From assembly GCF_005144415.1 (NCBI RefSeq), contig NZ_SWJE01000016.1, positions 1 through 64,000 on the forward strand: a stretch of DNA of 64,000 nucleotides. The letters run 5' to 3'. The position numbers were made by a program, and so were the translations under genes. The notes beneath the pieces were generated by a model. That model saw nothing but the letters and a program-made list of their open reading frames with translations. It made no database searches and was not told where the DNA came from. Of this stretch, positions 43,766 to 54,093 are shown in pieces; the first letter of the stretch is position 1, and the number at the start of each line of letters is the position of its first letter. This DNA is from Trinickia terrae. Its GTDB lineage: Bacteria; Pseudomonadota; Gammaproteobacteria; Burkholderiales; Burkholderiaceae.

Positions 43766-45001
43766 TTACGCGAATTCGCCCACTTGTACCCAGCCCGCAC
43801 AATACCATTCGTGCAGCAATGCTGTCACCGCCCCATCCCCCGAGAGTGTTACAAACCGTTTCGCCCCCAGACGCCGTGCGTCGGCCAGCTCCGCGAGCCA
43901 TTTTTGCCCGCGCAAAAGCCGTTCTTCTTCGCCGTTGATGAAGTACGAATGGGCCCCATACAGCAACACTGTTTTTCTATCGAGCCGGATCCCCGAGCGG
44001 GACGCATTTCGAATAAACGCGGCTTCGCTCAAGTGACGGTGCGGCGGATCGAATACGACGTTCGCTTTCGGCTCGCTCAAGTAGCTTCCCAAAAACGATG
44101 CCACGTCTCGCTCGGTCCATTTGACCTGCGCAAGGATCGCGCCAACGCGCTCGATGAGAGCTTGCGGCAATTGTGCCGGTGTCGTCACCGCAGGCTGCCG
44201 AGGGTCCCGGTAGCGTTCGTCCTTGAGCGAGCTGTTCATGGCCTCGCCGCGCTCGGCGAGATGATAGAGGAACTGGCCGGTCAGCTCGTTGGCGGAGGGG
44301 GCTCGAAAGCCGATCGAACACGTCATGGATTCGCCTTCGGCGATGCCGTCGTGGGCGATGTGCGGGGGCAGGTACAGCATGTCGCCCGGTTCGAGCAGCC
44401 ACTCTTCGTCGGGCTCGAAATGCTGCAAAACTTTCAACGGCAGCCCCGGTTTCAGCGACAGGTCTTTTTGCGCGCCAATGCGCCAGCGCCGTTTGCCGTG
44501 AACCTGCAGCAGGAATACGTCGTAGGAGTCGAAGTGCGGGCCGACGCCGCCGCCGTCGGTCGCGTAGGAGATCATCAGATCGTCGAGGCGGGCATCGGGA
44601 ATGAAGCGAAAGCGGTCGAGCAGCGCGCGGGCGCGATCGTCATGCAGGTTGACGCCCTGAACAAGAAGCGTCCATTCGCGGCGTTTTGCCGATGGCAGCT
44701 CGCTTGGCGCGAACGGCCCATGCTCGAGCCGCCAGGCGTCGCGAAAATGTGTGATCAGCCTGGATTCGGCATCGTCGCTGTCGGCCAGCTCGAACAATTC
44801 GTCACGTGTGAGCGGCGGCACGATGCCCGGAATGGCCTTGCGGATCAGTAGCGGTTTTTTCTGCCAATACCGGCGCATGAATTGCGACGGTGCGAGGTTG
44901 CCGAGCAAGGGCACAGGCACATCGGGAAGCGGGGGCGAATCAATCGATTTGGCGGGGGGCGCCGTGGTGCCGGCGAGGTCGTCTTGGGGCCGCTTGGGCA
45001 T
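43766..45001 (-). CDS. JmjC cupin protein, ribosomal oxygenase (RoxA/YcfD)-like
   Basis: 411-residue 2-oxoglutarate/Fe(II)-type oxygenase. The iron-binding pair is in VGPHFDSYDVFLLQ (HxD), and the distal His is in PPHIAHDGIAEG. The group hydroxylates an arginine in ribosomal protein uL16 in E. coli (YcfD). The start PKRPQDD at 45001 fits; a longer frame from 45046 would overlap the divergent slyD promoter. It is divergent from the isomerase gene (32 bp between starts). Confidence 0.92.
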   Translation of the reverse strand: MPKRPQDDLAGTTAPPAKSIDSPPLPDVPVPLLGNLAPSQFMRRYWQKKPLLIRKAIPGIVPPLTRDELFELADSDDAESRLITHFRDAWRLEHGPFAPSELPSAKRREWTLLVQGVNLHDDRARALLDRFRFIPDARLDDLMISYATDGGGVGPHFDSYDVFLLQVHGKRRWRIGAQKDLSLKPGLPLKVLQHFEPDEEWLLEPGDMLYLPPHIAHDGIAEGESMTCSIGFRAPSANELTGQFLYHLAERGEAMNSSLKDERYRDPRQPAVTTPAQLPQALIERVGAILAQVKWTERDVASFLGSYLSEPKANVVFDPPHRHLSEAAFIRNASRSGIRLDRKTVLLYGAHSYFINGEEERLLRGQKWLAELADARRLGAKRFVTLSGDGAVTALLHEWYCAGWVQVGEFA

Positions 45002-45003
45002 CG

Positions 45004-45009
45004 TATAAT
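45004..45009 (+). promoter_or_regulatory. -10 element of the SlyD-type isomerase gene
   Basis: TATAAT, 25 bp before the ATG at 45034. It lies inside the narrow gap to the divergent JmjC gene, so the two promoters probably overlap. Confidence 0.55.
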
Positions 45010-45033
45010 GGGAGCTGTATTTTGGAGAATCGA

Positions 45034-45579
45034 ATGAAAATCGCAAAGAATACCGTCGTATCGGTCGCCTACAAGCTGTCGGATGCGCAAGGCAACCTGA
45101 TCGAGGAGAGCGAAGAGCCGATGGTCTATCTGCACGGCGGCTATGATGGCACGTTCCCCAAGATCGAGGAAGAACTCGACGGTCGCGAGCCCGGTTTCCA
45201 GACGCAGATCCAGCTCGATCCGCAGGACGCCTTTGGCGAGTACGACCCGGAGCTCGTGAAGATCGAGCCGCGCAACCGTTTTCCCGAGCCGCTCGAAATC
45301 GGCATGCAGTTCGAAGGCACGCCGGAAGAGGGCGACGAAGATGTTGATTCGCTGATCTACACCGTCACCGATCTCGCCGAGGATAAAGTCGTGCTAGACG
45401 GCAACCATCCGCTCGCCGGCATGGCGCTGCGTTTCGCGCTGACGGTCAAGGAAGTGCGCGAAGCCACGCAGGACGAGATCGAACACGAGCACGCCCACGG
45501 CGCGGACGGCCTCGAAGTCATCGATGAAGACGAGGACGATAACCAAGAGGGCGGCGGCTCACGGCCCACGTTGCATTGA
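45034..45579 (+). CDS. FKBP-type peptidyl-prolyl isomerase, SlyD-like
   Basis: 181-residue isomerase and chaperone. The FKBP part (VVSVAYKLSDAQGNLIEESEE, ALRFALTVKEVREAT) encloses an insert-in-flap domain (about 70-120) with a Gly/Phe/Asp-rich stretch typical of SlyD. The C-terminus is acidic and has a few His (HEHAHGAD), fewer than the metal-binding tail of E. coli SlyD. Its last 21 bp overlap the end of the convergent gene at 45559. Confidence 0.92.
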   Translation: MKIAKNTVVSVAYKLSDAQGNLIEESEEPMVYLHGGYDGTFPKIEEELDGREPGFQTQIQLDPQDAFGEYDPELVKIEPRNRFPEPLEIGMQFEGTPEEGDEDVDSLIYTVTDLAEDKVVLDGNHPLAGMALRFALTVKEVREATQDEIEHEHAHGADGLEVIDEDEDDNQEGGGSRPTLH

Positions 45580-46851
45580 CGAACTCGCGGGCGCGGCGCC
45601 GTCGGGCGCCGGCGCCTGCGAAGCCGGATTCGAGGGCGGCGGCAGCATCGGTGGTACGCCCTGATTGTTCTGTGGCGGGAGCGGCTGCAGGTCCGAAGCA
45701 GGCAGCGCGGGCATCAATCCCGACGCATCGGGCACCGGCGGCACGGCCGGCTCCTCGCTGGGCGCTTCCGTTTGCGGCGCGGCCGGCACCGGTAAATTCC
45801 TCGGCACATTTCTCAGGCTGACCCTGAAGGGCGGCTGTCTGGCGAAATCCGCATCGATCTGAACCCATTGCTTCAAGCGATCGTGAGGCGCGATGGCGAT
45901 GCGCGTCAGGTTCATGGCGCGCGCGCCTTTGTCGTTGTAGAGCGGCTGGTCGATCAGGAAGCCGCCCGTCAGGCGCCTGTCGTCACAGTGGACGAGCAGC
46001 ACAGGGCCGTGAAACGTTTCTGCCAGTTTGACCAGGCTGCGCTTGAATTCCAGATAGCCGTCGCGCGCGCGCGCGCGTTCAAACCGCAGCCATGCGAAGC
46101 GATCCGGACGTTCGTACTGCTTCAGATCCGGCGCCCCCTGGATAAAAACGACCACGGCGCGCGCGTCGCGGCGCTTTGCATATTCGGCGGCGTGCTCGAG
46201 CCAGAACGCCGTGGCGACGACACGATCTTCGAATTCCCCATTGCGTCCGCCTGCGCTCAGGTAGTGATTGTTTTCGCCGGGCACGTTCAGGCCGATGAAC
46301 ACCGTGTCGCCGATCTGCCAGCGGATGTTTTCCCGGTAGGGCCGAAAGCGTGCGACCTCGCTTTCGCGCGTCAGCGCGAGCGGATTCTGGCCCATCGACG
46401 TCGTGTCGGCGAGCATCGTCTGCCTTAGAAAGTCGAGCCGCTCGACCGCATCGTAGCCGCCCGCTTGCGGCTGACCGCAGGCAACCCAGTCGTGGCCACC
46501 AGGGATGAAGAAGAGTGGTGCGCGCGATGATTCGAGCACTTGCTGACGTTGCTCGTAAAGCGTATCGCGGCAGGCTTCCGACGCGCTCTTGAGGTTGCCG
46601 TCGTAGACGACGAACGACATCTGCTTCTCGAGGCCGATGGCTTCGAGCAAGCGCTGGGTTGGCGCTTCGTCGGCGGGGTCTTCCAGCGTGTTGCCGATCA
46701 CCGAAAAGCTATAGCGGGGCGCGGCGGCGTTTGCTCGGCTGGCCGGAGCCAGGCAGCACACGAGCGCGACGGCAAGGGCCGCCGCGCCGTGCGCGATGGG
46801 CTGGCGCAGGCGTGTCGCCTGGGGCCGCATGCGGCGCTCAGCGTTGCGCAT
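45559..46851 (-). CDS. Secreted metallophosphoesterase-like protein, degenerate active site
   Basis: 430-residue protein with an N-terminal hydrophobic signal (about 21-42). The fold pattern recalls calcineurin-type phosphoesterases ([37 protein letters not shown]), but the usual DxH of motif I and GD of motif II are not seen, and GNHD is replaced by GGHD. The C-terminal 90 residues are Pro/Ala-rich and probably unstructured. It begins inside the last 14 bp of mutS, so it is probably co-transcribed with it. An inner ATG (46830) is also possible. Confidence 0.8.
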   Translation of the reverse strand: MRNAERRMRPQATRLRQPIAHGAAALAVALVCCLAPASRANAAAPRYSFSVIGNTLEDPADEAPTQRLLEAIGLEKQMSFVVYDGNLKSASEACRDTLYEQRQQVLESSRAPLFFIPGGHDWVACGQPQAGGYDAVERLDFLRQTMLADTTSMGQNPLALTRESEVARFRPYRENIRWQIGDTVFIGLNVPGENNHYLSAGGRNGEFEDRVVATAFWLEHAAEYAKRRDARAVVVFIQGAPDLKQYERPDRFAWLRFERARARDGYLEFKRSLVKLAETFHGPVLLVHCDDRRLTGGFLIDQPLYNDKGARAMNLTRIAIAPHDRLKQWVQIDADFARQPPFRVSLRNVPRNLPVPAAPQTEAPSEEPAVPPVPDASGLMPALPASDLQPLPPQNNQGVPPMLPPPSNPASQAPAPDGAAPASSSMQRGP

Positions 46852-49516
46852 CCGGCTTCGTGCTTACGAGCTCATGCAGTTCGTAAAGCAGATCGAGCGC
46901 CTCGCGCGGCTTCAGATCGTTCGGATCGATGGCGCGCAGCTTGTCGAGCGCGGGGTGCGCTTGCGAGGCGGGCTGCTCGATTTCATCATCGGGCGCATCT
47001 TCCACATAGGCGGGTTCGGCGAACAGATCGAGTTGCGGCGTCGCGTGTCCCACCGACTGTTGCTCCAGATACGCAAGATGCTTGCGCGCGGCGCGAATCA
47101 CGGGCGAAGGCACGCCGGCCAACTGGGCGACCTGCAGGCCGTAGCTCTGGCTGGCGGGCCCTTCGTTGACGGCGTGCAGGAAGACGATCCCGTGCCCATG
47201 CTCGACGGCGGACAAGTGGACGTTGGCCGCGTGCGGGAATTCGGCCGGCAGTTGCGTCAACTCGAAATAGTGCGTGGCGAAGAGGGTGTAGCAGCTGTTG
47301 TGCGAAAGCAGGTGGCGCGCGATCGCCCACGCGAGCGCGAGGCCGTCGAAGGTCGATGTGCCGCGCCCGATCTCGTCCATCAGCACGAGGCTTTGCGGCG
47401 TCGCGTCGTTGAGGATCGCGGCCGCTTCCGTCATTTCGACCATGAATGTCGAGCGGCCGCCCGCGAGATCGTCCGCGGCGCCGATGCGCGTGAAGATGCG
47501 GTCGATCGGCCCGAAGCGGGCGCGCCGCGCCGGCACGAAGCTGCCGGCATAGGCCAGGAGCGCGATCAAGGCGGTCTGGCGCATGAAGGTCGACTTACCG
47601 CCCATGTTGGGGCCGGTGATCAACAGCAGCTTGCGCTCGTTGGTCAGGCGACAGTCGTTCGAGATGAACTGCTCGACCTGCGCTTCGACGACGGGATGCC
47701 GGCCCTGTTCGATCTCGATGCCGATCTCGTTGGAGAATTCCGGCGCGACCCAGTCGAGCGCGCGGGCTCGCTCCGCCAGCGCAGCGAGCAAGTCCAGCTC
47801 GGCGAGCGCTGCGGCCACGCGCTGACATTCCGCGATGAAGGGCAAAAGCCCTTGCAGCAGCGCGTCGAAGAGCGCGCGTTCGCGGGCCAGCGCCCGTTCC
47901 TGGGCGGAGAGCGCCTTGTCCTCGAACGTCTTCAGCTCGGGCGTGATGTAGCGCTCGGCGTTCTTGAGCGTCTGGCGGCGGCGGTAGTCGTCCGGCACCT
48001 TGTCGGTCTGGCCGCGCGTGACTTCGATGTAGAACCCGTGGACCTTGTTGTACTCGACGCGCAGATTCGCGATGCCGGTGCGGGCGCGTTCGCGTGTTTC
48101 GAGATCGATCAGGAACTGTCCGCAGTTCTCCGAAATATCGCGCAATTCGTCGAGCTCCGGGTCGTAGCCGCGGGCGATCACGCCGCCGTCGCGCACCATG
48201 GCGGCCGGCTCGGCGGCGACGGCGCGGGTCAGCAGGTCGACGCAATCCGCAGGCGGTTCGAGTGCGGCATCGATGCGAGCGAGTGCGTCCGCGTTGGCCG
48301 TAACGGGGGACAGTCTGGCGCGCAGCGCCGGCAGCGCGATGAACGTATCGCGCAGGCTCGACAAATCGCGTGGCCGCGCCGACAGTAGCGCGAGCCGCCC
48401 GGTGATCCGCTCGACGTCCGCGATCTGGCGCAATGCGCTGCGCAGCGAGTCCAGACTCGCATCGACGGGCACCTCCAGCAGCGCGCCGATCGCCTGCTGA
48501 CGCATTTGTGCGACCAGCGCGTCGCGTGGCGGATGATGCAGCCAGTGACGCAGCAAACGGCTACCCATAGCCGTGCTGCAGGTATCGAGGAGCGAAAAGA
48601 GCGTCGGCGATTCGGTGCCGCGCAGCGTTTCCGTCAGTTCCAGATTGCGGCGCGTGGCCGGATCGAGGCCGATGTATTCGGATTCGTACTCGACCTTGAG
48701 GCTGCGCACGTGGCGCAACTGCTGTCCCTGTGTGGCCGACGCGTATAGCAGCAGCGCGCCGGCCGCGCCGCACGCGCTCGTCAGCGTTTGCGCGCCGAAG
48801 CCGTCGAGCCCCGCGACGCCCAATTGGTCGCACAGGCGCTGCGTGCCCGATGCGACATCGAAATGCCACACCGGCACCCGCGTGAGCGCGCCGGCCGCGA
48901 CCGAGGGGGAGAAACCGGCAGGCGCGTCGGCGACGAGAATTTCGGCCGGGCGAATGCGCTCGAGCGCGGCGCCGACCTGGTCCGCCGCAACTTCCGCAAG
49001 ACGTAGTGCGCCGCTCGCGAGGTTGAGCCATGCCAGACCGACGTTCGTCACGACCCCGCGCTTGTTGTGGCCCGGAGAGAGCGCGAGCAAAAAGACATCG
49101 CTCTTGTCGGACAGCAGGGCGGCATCGGTGAGCGTGCCTGGTGTGACGACGCGCACGACCTTGCGCTCGACGGGGCCCTTGGACGTGGCCGGGTCGCCGA
49201 TCTGCTCGCAGATCGCGACCGATTCGCCCAGCTTCACGAGCTTCGCGAGATATTGCTCGACGGCGTGATGCGGCACCCCCGCCATCTTGATCGGGTTGCC
49301 CGCGGAGGCGCCGCGCTGCGTGAGCGTGAGGTCGAGCAGGCGAGCGGCTTTTTCGGCATCGTCGAAGAAGAGCTCGTAGAAGTCGCCCATTCGATAGAAA
49401 ACCAGTGTGCCTGGATGCTCCGCTTTGATTCGGAGATATTGCTGCATCATCGGCGTGTGCTGCGCTACGCTGCTGGCGGCGCCGGCTTCGCCGGTCGCTT
49501 CAATTGGATTGCCCAT
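46838..49516 (-). CDS. mutS: DNA mismatch repair protein MutS
   Basis: 892-residue mismatch-recognition ATPase. The mismatch-reading Phe lies in [13 protein letters not shown]. Walker A is [16 protein letters not shown], followed by [14 protein letters not shown] and [15 protein letters not shown]. The C-terminal helical tail ([11 protein letters not shown]) is typical of the tetramer-forming region. Length is a little above the 853 of E. coli. The gene starts 110 bp from the end of lplT. All motifs are intact, so mismatch repair is not disabled at this locus. Confidence 0.98.
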   Translation of the reverse strand: MGNPIEATGEAGAASSVAQHTPMMQQYLRIKAEHPGTLVFYRMGDFYELFFDDAEKAARLLDLTLTQRGASAGNPIKMAGVPHHAVEQYLAKLVKLGESVAICEQIGDPATSKGPVERKVVRVVTPGTLTDAALLSDKSDVFLLALSPGHNKRGVVTNVGLAWLNLASGALRLAEVAADQVGAALERIRPAEILVADAPAGFSPSVAAGALTRVPVWHFDVASGTQRLCDQLGVAGLDGFGAQTLTSACGAAGALLLYASATQGQQLRHVRSLKVEYESEYIGLDPATRRNLELTETLRGTESPTLFSLLDTCSTAMGSRLLRHWLHHPPRDALVAQMRQQAIGALLEVPVDASLDSLRSALRQIADVERITGRLALLSARPRDLSSLRDTFIALPALRARLSPVTANADALARIDAALEPPADCVDLLTRAVAAEPAAMVRDGGVIARGYDPELDELRDISENCGQFLIDLETRERARTGIANLRVEYNKVHGFYIEVTRGQTDKVPDDYRRRQTLKNAERYITPELKTFEDKALSAQERALARERALFDALLQGLLPFIAECQRVAAALAELDLLAALAERARALDWVAPEFSNEIGIEIEQGRHPVVEAQVEQFISNDCRLTNERKLLLITGPNMGGKSTFMRQTALIALLAYAGSFVPARRARFGPIDRIFTRIGAADDLAGGRSTFMVEMTEAAAILNDATPQSLVLMDEIGRGTSTFDGLALAWAIARHLLSHNSCYTLFATHYFELTQLPAEFPHAANVHLSAVEHGHGIVFLHAVNEGPASQSYGLQVAQLAGVPSPVIRAARKHLAYLEQQSVGHATPQLDLFAEPAYVEDAPDDEIEQPASQAHPALDKLRAIDPNDLKPREALDLLYELHELVSTKPDAQR

Positions 49517-49627
49517 GTATGTGTCTTGCTGTGCCTATATAGGCCGAGAGTTTAACCCGCGCGGGTCGCGCTCGATCCTTGGACGAACGGCTAATGCGAG
49601 CATGCCGCGCGAGCGCTGCGCCGACAT

Positions 49628-50926
49628 TCATTCCTCGACGAGCGCCCGTAGATTCACCTTGCGCGCATTCGCCATGCTGCGACGCTTCGCGAGCCAGATC
49701 ATCAGGCAGATGAAGCTGCCGAAGACGACGATGATCCACTGCGCCGGCATGTTCGCGGTCAGGAGCAGGGCGTACGCGCCGAGCATCAGCAGCACCGCGA
49801 GATTCTGATTGAAGTTCTGCACCGCGATCGAATGGCCGGCGGTGAGCAGCGCCGCGCCGCGATGCTGCAGGAGCGCGTTCATCGGCACGATGAAGAATCC
49901 CGCGAGACCGCCTAGGCCGATCATCAACGGATAGGCGAACACGATGTAGAACGGCGCGAACAGGCTGCCGATCCGCAGGCCGGAGCCCGCCGGGAAGAGT
50001 CCCTTGCTGTAGAACGCGATCGCGACGGCGAACAGGCCGCAAGCGATGCCCACCGGCAGGACCTTGAGTGAGCGCACGAGCGGTATCCAGGCCGCTGCCG
50101 CAGCCGCGCCGACCGCAATGCCAATGCCGGTCACCCCCTGCATCACTGCGGCCTTCGAGAGCGACAGCCCCAGGTTCGACGCGGCCCACTTGAGCACCAG
50201 CAACTGCAGCGTGACAGCCGCGCCCCACATGAGCGTCGTCACCCACAGCGCAATCTGCGCGAGCTTGTCGGTCCACAGCACATTGAAGGCGTGCACGAAG
50301 TCGTTCACGAGCTTGCCGGGTTCGCGCAGGCGATTCGGATAGCGCGCGCCGGTGTCGGGAATGTCGATATTGATGAGCGCCGCCACGGCGTAGGTGAGCA
50401 TGACGGCGAGCATCGCGAGATCGGCGGCCGAATGCACGAGCGGCCAGTGCACGTGCGCGACGAAGCGCTCGGCGATGGGGCTGATCAGCGCGCCGCCCAG
50501 CATGGTGCCGAGGATTGTCGAGAGGACCGTGGCCGATTCGAGCCAGGCGTTTGCGGCGATCAGGCGCTCGGCCGGCAGCAGCTCGGTGAGAATGCCGTAT
50601 TTGGCGGGCGAGTACGCCGCGGCGCCGAATCCGACCACGCCGTAGGCGATCATCGGATGGACGCCCGCGATCATCAGCAAGCAGCCGCACGCCTTCAGCG
50701 CATTCGACGCGAACATCACGTGGCGCTTTTGCAGCGCATCGGCGAAGGCGCCGACGAACGGCGCCAGCAGCACGTACGAGACCGTGAAGAAGATCTGCAG
50801 GAGCGGTGTGACCCAAGGCGCAGAGCGAATGACGCTGAGCAGCGCAATCGCGGCGATCAACAGCGCGTTGTCGGCGAGCGACGACACGAATTGCGCCGCG
50901 ATGATCGTGTAAAAGCCTTTTTTCAT
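49628..50926 (-). CDS. lplT: Lysophospholipid transporter LplT
   Basis: 432-residue MFS-type membrane protein with about 11-12 helices. LplT flips lysophosphatidylethanolamine into the cytoplasm for re-acylation by Aas. Family blocks include YTIIAAQFVSSLADNALL, SPAKYGILTELLPAERLIAANAWLE and FFIVPMNALLQHRG. The acyltransferase partner aas is not adjacent here. The ATG at 50926 (KKGFYTI) is used; a longer frame is open. Confidence 0.93.
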   Translation of the reverse strand: MKKGFYTIIAAQFVSSLADNALLIAAIALLSVIRSAPWVTPLLQIFFTVSYVLLAPFVGAFADALQKRHVMFASNALKACGCLLMIAGVHPMIAYGVVGFGAAAYSPAKYGILTELLPAERLIAANAWLESATVLSTILGTMLGGALISPIAERFVAHVHWPLVHSAADLAMLAVMLTYAVAALINIDIPDTGARYPNRLREPGKLVNDFVHAFNVLWTDKLAQIALWVTTLMWGAAVTLQLLVLKWAASNLGLSLSKAAVMQGVTGIGIAVGAAAAAAWIPLVRSLKVLPVGIACGLFAVAIAFYSKGLFPAGSGLRIGSLFAPFYIVFAYPLMIGLGGLAGFFIVPMNALLQHRGAALLTAGHSIAVQNFNQNLAVLLMLGAYALLLTANMPAQWIIVVFGSFICLMIWLAKRRSMANARKVNLRALVEE

Positions 50927-51074
50927 GTGGCGGGCGGGAACTGCGGGTTGCCGAGGCGGCCATCGCTGTTTCGGCAAGCATGGAAATCGTGGTGCGCGGC
51001 GAGCGCGCCCGCGTCCTCGCCGCGGCGAGGGGCGGATAGCGCGTGCACGAAGAGTTGCAACACAGCCTTATAAC

Positions 51075-51097
51075 AAAAAAGCGGCCGCAGCCGCTTT
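51075..51097 (-). terminator. Terminator of suhB
   Basis: On the minus strand: GCGGC, loop, GCCGC, then six T. It begins about 16 bp after the suhB stop. Confidence 0.8.
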
Positions 51098-51109
51098 CGT
51101 CGCCTTACA

Positions 51110-51913
51110 TCATGCTGCCGCTTGCCGGGTACGGCTGTAAGGGCTCAGGATCGGCACCATTTGCGCGTACACCTTCGGGTTCGCCGCGACGATCTCGCCG
51201 AGATGCAGGAATTCGGAGTCGCCCGTGTAGTTGCCGACGAGGCCGCCGGCTTCGGTGATCAAGAGGCTGCCTGCCGCCATGTCCCAGGCGTTGATGCCTT
51301 GCTCGAAGAAGCCATCCATGCGGCCCGCAGCCACATTGGCGAGGTCGAGCGCGGCGGCGCCCGGGCGGCGCAGGCCCGTGCACGCGTGGGTCATCTCCGC
51401 GAACAGGCGGCAATAGGCATCGAGGCCGTCCTTCTCGCGGAACGGGAAGCCCGTGCCGATCAGCGAATCGGCGAGCCGGTCGCGGCGGCCGACGCGGATG
51501 CGGCGATCGTTGAGGTATGCGCCGCGGCCGCGCGAGGCGGTGAAGAGATCGTTGCGAGTCGGGTCGTAGACGACGGCCTGCGTGACAATGCCCTTGTGGG
51601 AGAGCGCGATCGACACGCAGTAGTACTGGAAGCCGTGGATGAAGTTGGTCGTGCCGTCGAGCGGATCGATAATCCACTGGTACTCGGATTCATTTTCGGA
51701 GCGGCCGGATTCTTCGGCGAGGATGGCGTGATCGGGGTAGGCGGTCTTGATCGTATCGATGATCGCCGCTTCCGATGCCTTGTCGATCTCCGTGACGAAA
51801 TCGTTGTGCTGCTTCTTGCTGACCTGGATCAGGTCGAGATCGAGCGAGGCGCGGTTGATGATCTGTCCGGCGCGGCGGGCGGCCTTGACGGCGATGTTGA
51901 GCATGGGATGCAT
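51110..51913 (-). CDS. suhB: Inositol-1-monophosphatase SuhB
   Basis: 267-residue Mg-dependent phosphatase that also acts in E. coli as part of the rRNA antitermination complex. The metal motif is [16 protein letters not shown] with its second half [17 protein letters not shown]. Glu68-type residues lie in ILAEESG. Length matches the usual 267. Single gene with its own terminator. Confidence 0.96.
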   Translation of the reverse strand: MHPMLNIAVKAARRAGQIINRASLDLDLIQVSKKQHNDFVTEIDKASEAAIIDTIKTAYPDHAILAEESGRSENESEYQWIIDPLDGTTNFIHGFQYYCVSIALSHKGIVTQAVVYDPTRNDLFTASRGRGAYLNDRRIRVGRRDRLADSLIGTGFPFREKDGLDAYCRLFAEMTHACTGLRRPGAAALDLANVAAGRMDGFFEQGINAWDMAAGSLLITEAGGLVGNYTGDSEFLHLGEIVAANPKVYAQMVPILSPYSRTRQAAA

Positions 51914-52305
51914 GAGCCTGGTTCCTTGTGCCGGGCATGCACAAGCGCTGCCCGGTAATGAGCTAAACCGGCCGGAACGCGTGAACGGTCACGAATTCCG
52001 TCGACGGAGACGAATTGAAGAAGAGCGGGGCGTAGGCTGCTCGCCGATCAACGACGGGGCGGCACGCGCGAATGTGCGTGATTTTACCCGAGTCGGGCAT
52101 ATTCCGGCAGAGCTTCGCATGCCGGTGGCGTCTGGCTTCGCTCGGTTCGGCTTTGCACCAAGTTTGCGCGAACTCGTGCGCCGCGCACAACCTGGCCGAA
52201 CGGCAGATTGGGTTCGCCCTGGGTTGGCGATACCATACTTACTTCCCGCAGATCTCCTCGGCGCGGATTGCGCCGGCTGCACGTCACGGTTTTTCTCTTG
52301 TCATC
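51914..52305. other. Intergenic region between suhB and trmJ (392 bp)
   Basis: Divergent promoter region. A TAAAAT on the minus strand (52086-52081) could be a -10 for suhB. Short open frames exist on both strands (for example 51963-52190 minus), but none has a good ribosome site or recognisable product. I see no RNA gene or repeat. Confidence 0.4.
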
Positions 52306-53139
52306 TTGAATCATCCAAATACACCACATCGCCCGCCGGGCGGCGAGCCGTCGGCCGTAACAGACAATGCCGATTGTGCCGGCGCGCCGCGCGGCGGGTT
52401 CACGTCGACGCGCTTCGTACTCGTGGAGCCGAGCCATCCCGGCAACGTGGGCGCCGCGGCGCGCGCGCTCAAGACGATGGGCTTTTCGCGGCTCGTGCTC
52501 GTCGCGCCGAGGGTCGCGCACGTGCAGAGCGATCCGGAGGCTATCGCCATGGCGAGCGGCGCCGACGACGTGCTCGCCTCCGCCCACGTCGTGCCGACGC
52601 TCGCCGATGCACTGACGGGCGTGCATTGGTCGATCGCGCTCACGGCGCGGCTGCGCGAGTACGGGCCGCCGCAGCTCGCGCCGCGCGTGGCTGCCCAAGA
52701 GGCATTCCGGCACGCCACGAACGGCGACATCGCGCTCGTGTTCGGCAACGAGCGTACGGGCTTGTCCAACGAGGATGTCGAACGGTGCAGTGCACTCGCG
52801 CACATTCCGGCCAATCCGGCCTACAGCTCGCTCAATCTTGCACAGGCGATCCAGGTGCTGACCTACGAACTGCGCATGGCGTATCTCGGCGAGCCGGGCG
52901 GCGAGGCGCCTGCCGGCGCGGGCGGCCCGCGCGCCTCCAGTGACGAGATCGAGCGGATGTTCGTTCATTTGGAGAACGCGCTGATCGCGCTGGAGTTTCT
53001 CGATCCCGCCAATCCGAAGAAGCTGATGTCGAGACTGCGCCGGCTTTTCGCGCGCTCGGGGCTCGAGCGCGAGGAGGTCAACATCGTGCGCGGCATCGCC
53101 AAGCACATCTTGCTGAAGGCGCGCGATCAGGAGAGGTAG
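52306..53139 (+). CDS. trmJ: tRNA (cytidine/uridine-2'-O-)-methyltransferase TrmJ
   Basis: SPOUT-fold methyltransferase that modifies position 32 of several tRNAs. Conserved blocks are TRFVLVEPSHPGNVGAAARAL, ALVFGNERTGLSNEDV and PANPAYSSLNLAQAIQVL, which form the knotted SAM site. The start is uncertain: no ATG lies close to the conserved part. The TTG at 52306 gives 277 residues with a 38-residue polar leader; a longer frame is open to 52072. cysE follows after 165 bp. Confidence 0.93.
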   Translation: MNHPNTPHRPPGGEPSAVTDNADCAGAPRGGFTSTRFVLVEPSHPGNVGAAARALKTMGFSRLVLVAPRVAHVQSDPEAIAMASGADDVLASAHVVPTLADALTGVHWSIALTARLREYGPPQLAPRVAAQEAFRHATNGDIALVFGNERTGLSNEDVERCSALAHIPANPAYSSLNLAQAIQVLTYELRMAYLGEPGGEAPAGAGGPRASSDEIERMFVHLENALIALEFLDPANPKKLMSRLRRLFARSGLEREEVNIVRGIAKHILLKARDQER

Positions 53140-53304
53140 CAGCGGGCCCGAGCGCGAAATACCCGCGCGCGTATTGTGGCGAAGAAGCGAGTCAAGCACA
53201 TCGGCTTGCTTCGCTCTAAAATCGGCGTTCGTCATAAGCATATGAGCGGAACTGCTGTTCCGCGCTTTCGCCGCCGCGACCGGCTCACCCCTACGATCAC
53301 GACC

Positions 53305-54072
53305 ATGTTCACGAGACTTCGCGAAGATATCGCCACGATACGCGAGCGCGATCCCGCCGCTCGCAGCGCCTGGGAAGTTCTCACGTGCTACCCGGGCCTG
53401 CACGCGTTGGTTCTGCATCGGTTCGCCCACGCCTGCTGGCGCGGCAAGCGCCGCTGGCTGGCGCGGTTCGTATCGCAGGTGGCGCGCTTCCTGACCGGCA
53501 TTGAGATCCACCCAGGCGCGACAATCGGCCGGCGCGTGTTCATCGATCACGGGATGGGCGTCGTGATCGGCGAGACGGCCGAGGTCGGCGACGGTTGCAC
53601 GATCTACCAGGGCGTAACGCTCGGCGGGACCTCGCTCACGCGAGGCGCGAAACGTCACCCGACGCTCGAGCGCGGCGTGATTGTCGGGGCCGGTGCGAAG
53701 GTGCTGGGCGGCTTCACGATCGGCGCCGAGGCGAAAATCGGCTCGAATGCCGTCGTGGTAAAGCCGGTGCCCGCGGGCGGCACCGCCGTCGGCAATCCCG
53801 CGCGCGTCGTGATGCCCGCCGATACCAAGCGCACGCCGGAACGCGCCGGGTTCTGCGCGTACGGCATCACGCCGAACGCCGACGATCCTGTGTCACTGGC
53901 GTTGCATGGCCTGATCGATCACGCCGCGAAGGAAGCGCAGCGTGTCGACGAAATCGTCGCGGCGCTCGAGCGGCTCGGTGCGCGCCTGGAGGCGTTGCAG
54001 GGCGCGGATGCGGCGCTCCTCGACTTGCGGCGCTTGTCGGCGGCGATCGAAGGGAAAGCGGTGCAGGAATAA
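53305..54072 (+). CDS. cysE: Serine O-acetyltransferase
   Basis: 255-residue hexapeptide-repeat enzyme that makes O-acetylserine for cysteine synthesis. The SATase N-terminal helices are short ([19 protein letters not shown]). The left-handed helix shows [20 protein letters not shown] and [20 protein letters not shown] with the catalytic His. The C-terminus is extended by a helix rich in Ala, Glu and Arg. The ATG at 53305 is chosen because the longer frame adds a basic stretch without family similarity. Confidence 0.95.
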   Translation: MFTRLREDIATIRERDPAARSAWEVLTCYPGLHALVLHRFAHACWRGKRRWLARFVSQVARFLTGIEIHPGATIGRRVFIDHGMGVVIGETAEVGDGCTIYQGVTLGGTSLTRGAKRHPTLERGVIVGAGAKVLGGFTIGAEAKIGSNAVVVKPVPAGGTAVGNPARVVMPADTKRTPERAGFCAYGITPNADDPVSLALHGLIDHAAKEAQRVDEIVAALERLGARLEALQGADAALLDLRRLSAAIEGKAVQE

Positions 54073-54093
54073 GCGGTGCAGGAATGATGCCGC

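Noticed and set aside
43595-44851. 418-residue plus-strand frame opposite the JmjC gene
   Set aside because: The minus-strand product has clear iron-binding motifs; the plus-strand product has none.
51963-52190. 75-residue minus-strand ORF upstream of suhB
   Set aside because: No ribosome site, no signal or domain, and random-looking composition.
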